A stretch of DNA of 64,000 bases from Setophaga petechia (Eukaryota > Chordata > Aves > Passeriformes > Parulidae): the NCBI GenBank assembly GCA_024362935.1, contig JANCRA010000167.1, positions 1 to 64,000 of the forward strand. Reading direction: 5' to 3'. Below are positions 31,052 through 44,858 of the stretch, in pieces; position 1 is the stretch's first letter, and each line of letters opens with the position of its first letter. The notes under the pieces were generated by a model. The model was not told where the DNA came from and did not search any database. It saw only the letters and a program-made list of their open reading frames with translations. Position numbers and translations under genes: made by a program.

Positions 31052-33344
31052 GCACTGAAGCACAGGTTGGTGCTGAACTGCATCTTCCCTCAGAGCAGCA
31101 GCTTTGTGTTACCTGTCCTTGACTCCTTTGTGTGCTCATCCTCATCAGCTGTTTCTGCTCTGGGGATGTAAGCTGGTTTAAATCTTCTTTAGCTCTTTTG
31201 GTGCTCCCACTCTTTGCTTCTCAACTTCCAAGTCCATAAAGGATATTTTCTGCACTTCTGTTTTCTATCAGTTAATCTCTCTTACTGAGTCTGATTCTAC
31301 ACTTAGAAAATCCCAATCCTCTTGGCAAATCACATTTTTCACTCTTGCCCTTCCCTTCTGATTTCTGCCAGTTGTCTTTTCAGCTTATTTTTCAAGGGGC
31401 TCTTTGTATTTTTGAGGAACTGTTCTGTAATTGCCTGTAAGAAGTGCAGTCATTTGTCTGATCATTTTTATTCTGGGTGTAAAGAGTTTATCATCCAGTA
31501 TCATTGCTGCAGGTAACATGATCTCCTGTAGGAATTGCTACTTGGATGTTATCAGAAAATAGAGAGAGAGGAGATCCCAGGTGCTGCAGCTGTGGGGCTC
31601 AGCCCTGTGTGGCACTGGGGATGAGGAGAGGGCTGGGAGCAGCAGTGGCACAGTTTGACCAAGGGACCCTTGCTGTGACAGGTTTGGTGTGTGCCTGGTG
31701 CCCAGGCAGTGCTGGTGCTCTGCACACCCCACAGGGCTGTGTGGGGCACTCAGTGCCTGCAGCTATAGCAGATAATGCAGTGTTTAGTGCTTTGGGAACC
31801 TCTGCTCGCTGCCCTGTTTGCATGAGCACTCAGCCCTGCGTTTCTGGGGACAGGGATGGGCTCTGGCAGTGACATTTGCAGCCTGCCCTGTCCCTTCTGG
31901 GCTGTAGGGGGTGGCTGGGACAGTGTCCCCTGGTGTCAGGCCAGCTGGCAGGGTCAGACAGTGCCAGTGCCACCCTGTGACAGAGATCACATCACTGATG
32001 CTCTTCTCTCAGCCCATTAGTTCTCACCCTTTCTGCTGCAGCTGTTGGATGCCCTGTGCTGCCACCAGCAGTGACAGTGCCAGAGTGACCTCTGTCCCCA
32101 TGGCCCTGTTCAGACTGACCCTTGCAGCTCCCATGCAGCTCCATGCATCAGCCAGAGGCTGCAGTGCTGTGTCCCTGATTGATCAGCACTCTCAGGGAGA
32201 GCAAAGGCAAATCCAGCAGTGTTTGAGATGCTACAGCAGAGGACAAAGGAGCTCCAGGAGTTCCCCAAAGTGTGGCTTCACAAGGAGCTCCAGGGGTTCC
32301 CCAAAGTGTGGCTTCACAAGGGCTGTGCCCAGGACTGACCTGCGCCTCCCCTGGAGAGCACTGGGGGTGACAGCTGTGTCACTGTCACCTGCTGCTTGAT
32401 AGGAGCTGGTTTTGTGCCAGCGTGTGCCACCTCTCAGCCTTTCCCTCTGGCACAGCTCTGAGCTGGCTGAAGGCTGCTGGAATTAAGTGCTGCCCAAAAT
32501 CTCTGCTTCCTTCAGGTCCTTCCTGTAGCTGCTGAGCTGCTGGACATGTGAGCTCTGCAGGGTTACATTCTTGGTGCAGGGAGGTTCTGCTTTGTTTGAA
32601 GGGAAGTGAAGAAAGAAGTTCATAGACCAGGGAACAAGAGTCCAGTGACAGCCAGAAGATACTAACTGGAATGTCCTTATCTGCTGTGTGGCCTCTCACT
32701 TCTGGAGGCAGAAGGTAAGTGAGAAGGTCTCTACCCACAGAGTACTGGTAGCTCTGATCTGAGGTTCTCCACACTTCAGAGGAGGCTCCAAAGTGGACAG
32801 TTTTCCATTCCTTTTTGCTCTTAGAGCAGAAAAATCACAGAACCAGGTCGGGCCACGCACTGGTTGTCCATGGTGACAGCAGTTTCGGGTTTGGGATCTG
32901 TCTCCTTGGTGTTTATCTGCACATTGTGGCCTGAGCCAGAGCCCACTGAAACAGGAAAATTACTGCTGGCTTGACAGTCCAGGCACTCCAGAGCTCAGGG
33001 CATTCCTGATGGGCACTGGGAGGGCAGAGGAGGGGCCTCCTTTAGACAAGTGTGAGAGGCTGTGTGGTTTTGTTTTTAAACAGAAAGAAACAAATGAAAA
33101 CCAAGCTTTGGGAGCATGTTCAGCTGTAGGAGAAACTTCTGCTGAAGGGGCAAAGGACTGGAGGGCATCAGTGGATTTGTCTCCCATTCAGGTTCCTGGT
33201 GGGAAGCAGCACTGACTGCACAGGTGTGGTGGGCACAGTCTGTGCCCCTGTGTGGGGTGAGGGCAGCCAGGCAGGGAGGGCACAGCTCAGTGATGCCAGA
33301 GAGGAGCTGCTCAGGGGCAGCAGCAGCTGCTTGGCACTGAGGAG
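31052..33344. other. Intergenic, GC-richer unique sequence
   Basis: No gene recognised. A two-copy tandem repeat of about 38 bp (ggagctccagg, then gttccccaaagtgtggcttc) lies at about 32244-32320. Confidence 0.55.
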
Positions 33345-33723
33345 TGTCACAGACATCTTTTATGAAAAATCCTTCCCTTAGGATTTTTCCTCCTGAGAAG
33401 CTGAGAGGCCTCAGGAACAAAATGTAACCAATGGTTATCTGCTGCTGTGGAATGCAACAGGTGCATCTGGGATTGGTCTCATGTGGTTGTTTCTAATTAA
33501 TGGCCAATCACAGCTGGCTCAGACTCTGTCCCAGACACAAACCTTTGTTATTAATTCTTTCTTTTTCTATTCTTAGCTAGCCTTCTGAGGAAATCCTTTC
33601 TTCTATTCTTTTAGTATAGTTTTAATAAAATATATATCATAAAATAATAAATCAGCCTTCTGAAACATGGAGTCAGATCCTCATCTCTTCCCTCATCCTC
33701 AGACCCCTGTGAACACCATCACA
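33345..33723 (+). mobile_element. Solo LTR of a songbird endogenous retrovirus, plus orientation
   Basis: It begins TGTCACAGACATC and ends AACACCATCACA. Flanks are gaggag (33339-33344) and gaggat (33724-33729), a 6-bp target-site duplication with one mismatch. An AATAAA-rich region near 33625-33655 is consistent with the R region. Reverse complements of the same family occur at 20297-20807 and 44859-45267. No internal coding sequence is present. Confidence 0.9.
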
Positions 33724-36700
33724 GAGGATTGGCACCTGGGATATGAGGGGTGAGGAAGAGGATGGGAGCTGGGAGGAACAGGGATGGAGGAGTGGAGGAA
33801 GTGGTTCCAGCAGAGAAGAAAGGGTGTGGGGGTGGAAATGCTCAGAAAGCACCTGGGGTTACTGGAGGTGCCTCCTCCCTCACTGCAGAACCTGTCTGGG
33901 TTGGGTCTCACTGCTGGAGATGCTGCACAGGGCTCTGTAACCCTGCTGTGTCACTGGGGCACTGTCACCCCCTGCCCTGCCCTGCAGGCACCTGTGGCAC
34001 TCGTGGTGTCAGAAATCAGCAGCCACACGGGGCCATATGGAAACTGCACTCACAGTCCCCCTTTGTCTGAGACTGGACTGTCTCCACCAGAAAATATCCA
34101 AAATTCACGTGGATCACCTGGGGCATTGAGCACTTTGCTTAGTCCAGGTCAATTCAAAATGAAATACTATCTTTTGATCCTCTTTGCAAACAAACCTTTT
34201 CAATTTTTTTTGGCAGAAACAACCTTTTTTTTTTTTTTCCCTCATGGAAAATTCCTGTTTTCTCAGAAACAGAAAATCTCCCCTATGGAAAATTTCCAAT
34301 GAGCTCCAATTCTAAACCTTGATGCCAGAAAACATCTAGCAGGCATTAGCAGAGGGTGACTCAGGGTGTAATGTATCATTTAATTCTGACTAGGGCAACA
34401 TAGCCACAGGAATTGGAGAACACAAGCAGGCTCTCAGCATCCCTAACTCAATATTCAGTAGGCAATCCACCAAAACCACATATGCAGAACCAAGAAAAAG
34501 TGTTACAATAACACTTCAGTATTGAAAGCTCAGATCTACCCTGAGAAAGAAACTGGGGAAATGTCATCAGATGCACCATCTCTGCTTCCTCTTGCTGACT
34601 TCCAAATCCAACATGTTTATGTTACAAGAAGATGCTTTTATTTTGTATTTTTATGTTTTTAGCAGATAGTTTCACCACCCAAGGGTCTGAGAGGTTTCCT
34701 GCTCCTACAAGCAGTAAAGAAAATCATCTGGCATTTTGTAGGTACAACAGACTTGGAGTTGGTTCTGTTGTTGCACAAGAAATAATCTCCAGTCCTTGTC
34801 CAACAGCTCTGCTGCTGCTTTCCTACCCAGAGAAGAGACCAGCTGGCTCAGAAAGTATTTTTCCCTTCAGCAGGAAAGGAGTGTGGGATCCAAGTCTGTT
34901 CCAAAAGGTAACTTAGACCCTATTCACCATGACACAAAGGCAATGCAAAGGTGCTTTATTTATCACTATTTTTATTTATCACTAATTTCACTTTGAGTAT
35001 GAAGGGCAGGCTGCTTCTGCCCAAACACAACTGTGAATTTTTGGGGGCACATAATATATATTTTTTAAAGTTAAACCATTAGTAACTTAAATATGTTAAT
35101 TTTTTACTATTCTAAAAGTATTTGTTGCAGCTGAACTAAGTTTGGTTTGGTTTTTGAATCTTCAAATTTGTTGACTTTTATCTGCAACCTTAAGAATTCA
35201 GTGCAAGATGGGCACAAACCAAATGTCCTTACCAATGTACTTGATCCTGACTTGTGCATGTCTTTGATGCTGTTTGCCTCAGAGCCTTCTATTCAAGGCA
35301 AGACTTGAATTTTTAATGTAAAAAAAAGCAGGAACCAAAAAAAAAATCCTTTAAAATAAGAAAGAACTACTGAAAAACCTCTTTCATGTCCTCTATGCAT
35401 TATAAAAAAGGAAGAAAGTAATCCAAAGGTTCTTTGCCCCCTGCCTTTGAAGGTCTCCTTTCATGATCTCTTCAAGCAGTTCTCTCCTGGTTTTTTGGGT
35501 TTTCTCTAGTGTGAGCCTTCCCCCCACAGAAATAGATGAATAACATTTCTCTTGTTTGTCATTATAGAAAAGAGGAAAATTTCTATTCCTGCCTCTCAGG
35601 TGCCATCTTGAGCTGCACTTTGCAGCAACAGACAAAATCCTACTGCCTTCTCCTGCTGCAGTCTTGGTTTGAGAGTGCTAAAAGTGAAAGTCAAAATGGG
35701 ATTACAGCATTTAGAACCCATTTAGTTTCTCAGGGGCATGGAGTTGGAAAGAACTGAGCCTTCCAGTGCTCCTGCAGGAAACACCAGGGAGATGTTTCAT
35801 GAGGAAGTTTTCTTTCTGCACAGTTGAGCATGCTTGCAACCTCATCATGGCAAGGGTTCCACCTGAGCAACTGTTGGCAGTTCTGCAAAGTTCACCTAGC
35901 CTGTTATCTTTTCTAAATATATAAATGTAACTAGGATTTGAGAAAGAAAAAAGGTAAAAAGTAATAGGAAGTTAAGTCATGCAGGATGATACACAAGGTC
36001 GGAGTGTTCCTTGTTTATCTTGTATCTCTACACTGAGTGCACTATTGCACAATGTCACAAGGGCTGGATATTTTCTTCAGTGTAGTGATGCATTTTAATT
36101 AAATTCACTGCTTAAAGTGCAGTTATTCATTAAAGGTACCCAGTTGTCCTGAAAGGCATCCTGACCTTGGATACCCAATCCTCTGAAGAGAACTGCTAAG
36201 GATATGAACTAAATAAACATTTTAAATATAATTCACAGACAAAAAACATGGAGAGCTTCTTGAGCAGTTGACAGCATCCATGTGCTCTGTTCACCTTGCT
36301 GGTCCCTCTGCAAGTTTCCAGGTCACAGTGTTCCCTGTCTGATCAGCAAATCAAGGCAGGTATGTCCTCCTCTGACAGAGTCTGGACTTGGCTCCTGCAC
36401 TGAGGCTGAGCCTCAGCCCAGGCAGCTCCAGCCTCTGCAGGGACAGGGAGGGAGCCCCTGGGCACTCCTGGGTCACCTCTGAAGGGAGTTTCATGAGGGA
36501 AGCAAGCAGATACAAAAGCTCTGCAAAATTCAAGCTGCATCTGTTAAGAACAAAGAATGTACAGTTCTCAGCTAACAATAAAACATTTATTCGTCTCCAT
36601 TCTCCTATTTTTTTGTTTTCCACTGCTCAAGTGTTCTCTGTGTTGAGGTTGAATCTTTCAGGCCCCAGTAGATGTCTTCCCTGGAACACAGAGGCTCTGT

Positions 36701-38357
36701 TTTTCCCTAGAATCTTTTGCCCTTGTCTAGCCTCAGTGAAAAATATCCTTTGCTGCAGAAATGCATTTCTTACTTCTCTCATCTGCCCAATGTTCCTTTC
36801 TTTCTGAAATTTTTTCTTTTATCTTCTCAGATCCAGCACTATGACTTTGATCTTGTTTTCTTTTGCTGGTTTTATCCCATCATCAGCCAGTGAGAGACAG
36901 AGAAGAAAACTGGCTTTATCAGGAAGACAGTTATTCTTTTGTTCTCCAGGATTACAAAGGGCTTGGCTTCTAATGGTCTTTACTCAACCTGTGCATGGAT
37001 AAGCAGGTAAAGGACACCACTGTCTTTGCTGAGCACAAGGAACAGGGGGCAGTGAAAGATGGGCAAAAGACAAGGAAGCAATTGGGCTTCAAACAAATAA
37101 ATTTGATTGAAGAAGTTTCCCCACCTCCTGAATTGTCAATGAAGCTGTAACAGCTCAGTCTGCTTTGAAAATTTAAACTGCAGCCCCAAATCTGAGTGTG
37201 TTTCAATGAGGGTAAAGGCTTGGAAAGGTAGGACATGTTTTTTGGCTCTGCCAAGATAATGCAATCTCCTGGTGCCTAGGAAGTGGTGATCAAAGAAAGG
37301 CTGTGTGGGGGTTGCAGGTGTGTGCAGGTAAGGGAAGGGAGGGATGTGTAAAGGTCAGAGTGCTCTGTTGGTAAGGGATGCACTGAAAGGGCACAAGAAC
37401 CACAGAGGGCTCCCTGTGTCATTGCAGCAGGTGCTGTGTGAAGCTGAGAGAATAGCTGAACAAAGCAAACCACAAGGATGGCAGGATATTTAAGGCAAAA
37501 TGGGAAATAATGACTCATCCCCATTTATCCAAGTGCAGGAAAAGAGATTTCTGTCTCGGGTAATTTCTCCATGGGATATAAAGACAGCCTTTAACAAAAG
37601 TGGGGAAAAAAATCTTCATTTTTTCCCATTTAATATCCTTTAGCCAAGCAACCAAAATCCCTTTAGACTACAGAAGCTACTAATTATGTAACATTGTTAG
37701 GAAAAAAAGTCAGTGTTTTCCAGGAGTCTGGAGTTGAATGTGTCCCTGTAATCAGTGATGTGTTGCTTGGTTGTAAACAAACTCATCTCTGCTCAGGAGG
37801 GTTCATCAGATACCCAGAGTTAAACAGCATCAGTGCAACATTACAGAAACATCTTATTTGGAACAGCTCATTCTCATGAATAGGTAAGGTATTGATTTGG
37901 GAATTTTTTGGATTTGGTGTTCCTTGTTGAAAGTTTGGCTTCCCAGAAGTCCTGGTGCCTTGGGGGAAGACTTTGCCACTGCCTCCAGACATTCCCTCTG
38001 TTTTGTGTGGATTTATGCTTCAGGCCCTCTGCTACATTCAATGCACTCTTTGGCCATCAGAAGCTTTTCCAAAGAGCTTTCAGTCTAGTTGTGACTTATT
38101 ATTCTGGTAGTAAATCAGGTTACACATGTTGGTTGCCTCAAGTGCCCAGCACTTCCACAGGTGCTGCTGTCAGAAATAATCCTCCTTAGCAAGGCAGGCT
38201 GGTGCTGAGAGGAGAGCCACCCCTCCTGCAGCCTGTCCATATGCTCTGGGCTGCCCATCTGTTGGTATGAGGAGAAACTTCCAGGGAAGGGGAGGCTGCT
38301 AACGTGCACAGTGTGAGGCTGTGCAGGGATAGGTTAATGCTGATATCACTGCTGCTT

Positions 38358-38394
38358 GGTCACCTAGGTGATGGATCTGGCTGCTATAGTAACC
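38358..38394. promoter_or_regulatory. Possible paired RFX X-box-like motifs
   Basis: GGTCACCTAGGTGATGG (38358-38374) is nearly palindromic, and GCTGCTATAGTAACC (38380-38394) resembles the RFX imperfect palindrome GTTGCYATRGYAAC. Motif similarity only; whether it acts as an enhancer is unknown. Confidence 0.3.
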
Positions 38395-40779
38395 TGCAGC
38401 CTGCATTGCTCATCAAATACAAATTTTTACAAATAGGATTGTTTTAAGGTGCTCTTGCCCTGTCTGTTGCCCTTTTAAAATTTTTACGTGGGTTGTGAGA
38501 TGAGACTTTGGAGTACAGGTTTTACTGTCTGTTTTTCCCTTGAAATTGTGTCCTGGAAAACACATGATGTTTATGCCCAAACATTGAACTTAGGATAGAG
38601 ATGTTTGAAAAAATAAAGACATGCTATTGCTCCTCACCTCTTAGCCCCATCTTTCACTATGCAAGATGATGTTTCAGAGGAGTTAGAGCCAATTTAAAAA
38701 TAAATACATATATATATTAATATATGCTAGTATGCTAGGTATCCATAAGGGCTCCTCACATTCTTTTGCCATCATGCAATGATGTGCCAGGGTCATGTCT
38801 GGGATGTGGATATTCTGTGTATGGCCTGTGCTGCCTTGTGGGGACTACAGCATCTCTCTTGACCCAGAAAAGAAGGAATTCTAATCCATACAATGCTTTC
38901 AGCTCATGGATAGTGCAGTATGTTCATCCAGGGATCCCCCTGATATGCTGCTGGGTGGGAGATGCCCATGGGTTCACTTTGGGGTGTCTCACTGAGATCT
39001 GTGGGAGATGGGCCAGCAGTGAGGAGGGCACAGAGTGGGAGAGCAGCTCCCAACAAGAGTGTGGGATTTTCTTTTTGATCACTATGAAGGAATTAGGTTT
39101 GTGTTTTCAGGAGTCCCACAGTGTGTTATCTTTTCCACTTGGACAATACTGGTAGTAGGAGATACTAAAATTCTTATATATTTGTGAGTATAGAAGTTAA
39201 AAAATAAGCATTTATTATATATATTTATTTCCTATATATTTTTAATTCCTTAAATCAAGAGATTTTTAAGTTCCTCTTGGCAGAGAAGAATGGGACAAGG
39301 GGGAGTTTCCTGATGACTTGTGGAGGGACAAACTGGCATATCCTTCACAATGTGACCTGACTGAACAGATTTTCTGCTTTCTGGAAAATTTTACAAGGTA
39401 TAAACAAAAATCTGGAAAAGCACTGATGAAATCAAACCCAGAAGTGATTAAAAATGAGGCTGCCAACTTTCTGTCTCACAAAGGGCACTGAAGGTTTACC
39501 GTGAAGGCAGAGCAGGGCCAACCCCAGGACTACACCAAGACAAATCTCAATATAAATGGGGAGCCACAACACACAGCAGCCCATTTCTTAGAGGCAAATT
39601 TGTGGCAATACCCCAAAGAGTTACCCCAGTCATGTATGAAGCATTCAGGAGAGTGTTCTGGTGTCCCACCCTGCAGGACTGAAACTGCTCTGCCTGCCCT
39701 TGGCACAACCAACTGTGCAGCTGTTGCTGCAGCTGTGCTGGGTGTTTTGAAAAAGCATGAGAGGAATATCTGTTCATGGCACTGCAGCTGTGATACCAAC
39801 CTGAAAATACTGAATATTGCCTCTGGGCAGTGACAGGACTGTAACTGCTCTGCAGACCAGGCACGAGCTGTGTCCATATGATCTGCCAGCTGATGGCTCC
39901 TCGTGTGTGGGATGGAAGTGGAATGCACATTCCCAGGAACAGGGGTGGTTGGTGGGCAGGGATACAGTTTGGTAGGCCTTGAAGATAAAAACCCAGGGAA
40001 TGGAAGCTGCCACTAAAGGATGCTCTGTGCATGAAGTCATCTGGATTTGCTGTGCCTACACTCCAAAGAGAGGGTGTCTGCAGAAAGGTTGTGCTGTAGT
40101 TTGGGCATTTGCTGGTGAAATGGGGCATTCTGATTTGGGTTGCCCTCATTGCTGGGCAGAAAGGTGTCAAGCAGTATAGGGGACACAAAGAGAGTGTGGG
40201 GAGCTTGTTCCAGCTGTGTGAGCACTGGGCCCATGTAATCAGCTGCATTAGAACTAACCCAGGTGTATTTTCCATTGCTTGTCCATTGGCACTATTGACT
40301 TCTAAATGTGCTGGAGTCTCAGTCGGCCCCATGAGCCTCTTCTAATCAATGGGCAGCTCTCCTCCATGGCACATGCCACTTTTCAAAGAAACAGCATCAC
40401 TGAACATCATCAGAGATATCATCTTCATTCCCTTGTCCCTAGGGCCTTCTGAACAGGAGCATGGCAATTACTGGATGTAATTTAATTTGCTTGCTTTGGC
40501 TTTTATTTCATTCGGGTTGTGAAGCAGAGGATTCTCACACAGCAAGGTTAGATCAGTTCTGCTGACTCCAGGCTTGCTTGAATTTGTAAACCATGTGCTG
40601 ATGCTGTGAACAGGAGTGGTTCTGTCTCTCACTGCAAACTCCTTGTCAGTTGTGCAATGCTGAGATTTGTTTGGTATTAACTCAGTTATGGGTATGATGG
40701 GATGTCACATGCTGCTGAGGGGGTGGCAGGTTCCTTCTATGTCACCTGACCTTCAGCAGTTTGGGTGTGACAAAGCAGG

Positions 40780-40804
40780 TTTGTTTGTTTGTTTGTTTGT
40801 TTGT
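40780..40804. repeat. (TTTG)n microsatellite
   Basis: About six uninterrupted TTTG units. Confidence 0.95.
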
Positions 40805-41548
40805 TGAACAACAAAAGTGTTGTTCACTGAGTCACCCTCCCAGAGAAGTCAAACCTGATGATGTCCAAGCAGGTGTTTGCCTTGGGTCCCCAGTGGCACA
40901 CTTCAATCTGCACCTCTGTTGCCTGTGGGTTTGTTGTTCTTGTTTTTTCTCATCTTCTGGTGTGCATTTTCAGGAGTGTATTCAGGCAAGGCACTGAAAT
41001 ACCAAATCTAAGAAACCAGGGCAAGCAGGAAGGTGCCTGCTGTGCAAATATTTTGGGTAGTGATGGGGCATCAAACAGAAATTTCAACAGAGACAGAAGA
41101 AGTGAAAGAGAGCAGAGGAGATTTAGGCTCTTCCTTTTACAGTCCTGCACCTGGTTAAGGGGAAAGTCTCCATCTCCTAGGAATTATCAGTATGTTACAC
41201 TGTCCTGTGATACTTCATCCCTCTTGGGTTCAAGGCAGTGATAGTTCTCCAGGAGTGTAACATAAAATCCTGAGATGTTCATGGAGAGTGCAAATTAAAC
41301 GAGACAGCAGACTCCTCAGAGGATGTGGCTGTCACAGAACACCACAGTCACTGTAGCTGAGCTTTCAAAGCAGCTCTTCAGCACTCAAGCTGCTGGCAGG
41401 TGACATGTTCCTCCTTTCCAGCCTAAACTCTGCTGGAGAACTGCTGCTGGTTTTCAGTGTCATGTTCCTTTCCCTTCAGAGTATTCTGCTCTTGCCATAA
41501 AGCATTTTATTCAGGCTGAGTGTGGTCACTCACTCTTAGCAAATCCTG

Positions 41549-41840
41549 ACTCATAGGGTGGTGTGGGTTGGAAGGACCTTGAACATCATCTCATTCCAAC
41601 TCCCTTGGCATGGCAGGGACACCTCCCACTGGGCCAGAGCTCCATCCAGCCTGGCCTTAAACACTGCCAGGGATGGGTCATCCAGAGTTCCTCTGAGCAA
41701 TCTGTTCCAAAGCTTTACCATCCTCACAGTAAAGAATTTCTTCCTAATATTGAGTCTAAACCTGCCCTCCATCTGTTTGAAGCCATTGCCCCCTGTCCTG
41801 TCACTCCATACACTTGTAAATAGTCCCTGTGGAAGAAGAG
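41549..41840 (-). mobile_element. CR1 LINE 3' end, minus orientation
   Basis: The + strand reads as the reverse complement of a CR1 tail: gtgtgggttggaaggacctt, cagggacacctcccactggg, cacagtaaagaatttcttcc. On the minus strand it translates to the characteristic CR1 ORF2 C-terminus (GRFRLNIRKKFFTVRMVK then LWNRL). The 5'-truncated fragment of about 290 bp is typical of CR1 insertions. Confidence 0.95.
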
Positions 41841-44800
41841 GAACTCTGAGAAATAAAAAGGTGGAGCTTTTGCTCACAGTAGGTTACTTGCATGATGGAT
41901 GGGCTTGAGCTGGTGAAAACTGGGGGCTGCTGGTGTAAGCTAATACCTCCTCCAACTCCCTGGCTTTCCTGCAGCTGACTGAAACATGCATTGTGCTCAG
42001 AACTGAAATTGCAGGCACGTTTTCTTGGGTTGGGCACCCAGCACCACAGAAACTGGAGCCACTGGTGCTTCACCGCCCACATGTGAGGCTGGTACTGAGC
42101 TGCATCTGCACTGGGCAGCCCCCCACGATGGTTCTGCTGGTTCAGACACTGCTCTGGCAGTGAGGGAACACTTGCCTGCACCTGCCAGAGGATGGGTTTT
42201 GCCAGGCCTAATGACTTGGAGATAACAGTCCTGTGGTGGGGGGAACACAAGGCAGCCTCCCCAGATCCCCTCCCCACTTCTGGTCTGAGGCCCTGGCAGG
42301 CAGGATGGGGGCTCTGGGTCAGTCTGTGATTTTCCTTTGCCCTCTTTCAATGCCAGACAAGCAGAATATTTCATGGTTGGTGCAGGTACAGCAAAAAGGT
42401 CTGGAGTACAGAACTAGAACTGAGGTGACAGAAGGGAAGGGGCAGGGAGAGCTCAGGTTTTCTTCTCCTGTGCCTGGGGCTCTGAGGAATGGGACAGGAA
42501 TGAGCTGAACTCTGTGGGCCTGGCACCTCACACACACTTCCTCCAGAAGCTCCTTCCATCTAGCCCCAGCCTTTGGTCCTAAACCAGCATCTCCCTACTG
42601 TCCCTTTCTCCTCTCAGCTGTGGTTTAACACTTGCATTCATATGTAAAAGTAGGAAACAGGGCCCTTGCATTCGTATGTAAAGGTCAGAAACAGGGCTCT
42701 GCCCACTTGTGGGGCTTTCTTGGCTCTTGGGCTTGTATCCTGTTCTTTTCACTCGTGCTTCCCCACCAACTCAAGTTCCCTCCTGCTGGTGCCAGAAATT
42801 TGTATAAAGTTGAAGTAATTTGCTTTGTGGAACACCTAACAAGTTTCCAGGTAAATTGTGGATACTTCAATGGAAAATCTCCTTCTAAATCATAAAAAGT
42901 ATAAACGATCCTGGTAATTTTGCTGTCTTGGGTATGCTCCCTGCTTATCCCATGTCATAAAAATCCAGCTTGGCTATTTTGGGTGCTGTCTCCAAACCAC
43001 ACTTTCCCTTCCTGTTCTCACCATCCCTCCCCGATTTTTGGCACGTTGTGTGAAGGGGTTTTGGTGCCACCAAATGTTAACAAGCCCCTGGCTCTGGCTT
43101 TCAGCAGTCCTGCCAGCTGTGGTTAACTGAGCATTGTTCAGGTCAAAGCCATTGTGCACCTGGTCTGTGCACACCTTTAGAAATGTGAATACTTTTTTTC
43201 AGCTACTGACTGAAGGATGCCAAGTGTTGGCCTTTTATACACCAGAGTTTGTAAAAGAGAGAAAGCCAAGATACCTGGAGCTTGCTAGTTTCCAGGAGGG
43301 ACACTAATCCAGGATAATTTCTACTATTAGGAGAAAATTACTCTCTTGTTATTTTTGAAGTACATAATGGTAATAGTTTTCCATTTACCCTCCTAGGTAG
43401 CCCAAGGCATCCTGCTGCTGCTGAGCCATCAGGGTTTTTTCAAAGAAAAGAAGGAACAAAGGATGTGGTCCCTGATAGCTGTCCCAGGGATTGACACATT
43501 GCCCGGCTGGTGGGGCAGGTACCCAGGAGTGACAGGAAATTCAGCTCAGTCCAGCTGCAGGTGAAAGCTGTAGCTTTCCATGGAAACCACTGGATTGATT
43601 CTCTACCTTTGGCTACAGGTAATTGCTACACCTCATGCAATTATGTGTGATAATTAGAAGTAGATTGTGTAAGGAATAACAAAAAAACATGAGTATGTCC
43701 TTTGTGTTTGTGGTCTGTTCCTTTAGGAGTGATTATGATTTTTTTAACAGTTTATTTTTTTTTAGCCCAACCTAAACATTTCTGTTTAGTTCATCAAGCA
43801 TAAGAAGGGAAAATAAAAATATTTTCAGCACATTACAGAGTTGTGTTCATTTTTAGGCACGCTCTCTAGGACAAGAACTGCAGTGGAAAAGCAGAATGAT
43901 TTAAGGACTCTAAAATTCTCATTTCCTTCCAGTCTGATACAGTGAGGGAGGACAGCTAAGACACCAGGCAGACCTCAGAAATAGATGCAGCTCAAACCTT
44001 TTGGTTGGCTTGGATAGATTAAAGCAGTTATCTTGTGCTCTCTCTGTAATACTGGTTTGTTTGGGTTTTTTTTTTTTTACATAAGTGCTTTTTTGAAAAG
44101 TGAGAAGTGGCAAGGTAGAGGACAGTTTAATAAAGGTTTATAAAGGTCCCAATTTTTCATTTCTTGAGAATTGCTACCATGCTGCTATGTGTAATGAAAG
44201 GTCAGGCAACTAAATTGTCCATGGGATTCCACTAAATTACATTCAGAGATGGAAACTTTGTTGTCACAGACTAATAAACCAGCAGATGGCTTTAAGGAAG
44301 TCGGTAACGTGGCAGTTTTAAATAGAAACCTGCTTGCTTAAAAATAGAAAAGACAGTAGATTTGAGGGAGATGTTCTGTAAGGAGCATGTCACTTCTCTG
44401 CTGCAGGGCAAGAAAGATGGTTTTTAGCAGCATTAGAAATGTTGAGTTCATTGTGAGTGTTCATCCTCTAAGCCCCCAACTGAAGAGCATCTAGCTGGAG
44501 ATTTCTTACTGAGAAATCTTTTAGTCTGAAACTCGGCCTGTGATAACTTGGGTGATTTTTCTTAATGCTTGCAAAGCCATTTATCCAGGGATGTAATTGA
44601 AATCCAGAGATGCCACAGAACTGAGTGGCTGTACTGAGAACCAGGCTTGAAATGTTAAATAAGTAAAGATGCTTAACAGTTTACACCCTTAATGTTGTCC
44701 CATTTTATAATTATTTAGAAATTTTCCTTTGCTTGTTTTGGGTTCATCGTTATGCTGAGAATGATTTGCCTTCCTTGTCAGCCCTGCAGTTTTTTTATGG

Positions 44801-44858
44801 TACAGCAGAAGTAATATTCCATTATTCCAGCTGTGTTCACAAATACTGCAAACTCGAG
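41841..44858. other. Intergenic
   Basis: No gene recognised. A two-copy 34-bp tandem repeat (cttgcattc[a/g]tatgtaaa, then aaacagggc) lies at 42631-42703. The rest appears unique. Confidence 0.55.

Larger units (their letters stand above)
33724..41548. other. Intergenic, mid part
   Basis: 7.8 kb without a recognisable gene. It contains poly-T near 34220-34240, a short TATA tract near 38700-38730, a (TTTG)n run at 40780-40804, a pair of RFX X-box-like motifs near 38358-38394 and an unexplained 261-codon minus-strand open frame at 39547-40332. Confidence 0.55.

Noticed and set aside
30490..31171. Open frames of up to 197 codons in several frames with CPAPGSV- or GHRAWG-type repeats
   Set aside because: They arise from the 19-bp minisatellite; simultaneous openness in several frames and both strands argues against coding.
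41551..41877. 108-codon minus-strand open frame as a host gene
   Set aside because: Its core is the C-terminus of CR1 ORF2; the frame is part of a truncated LINE.
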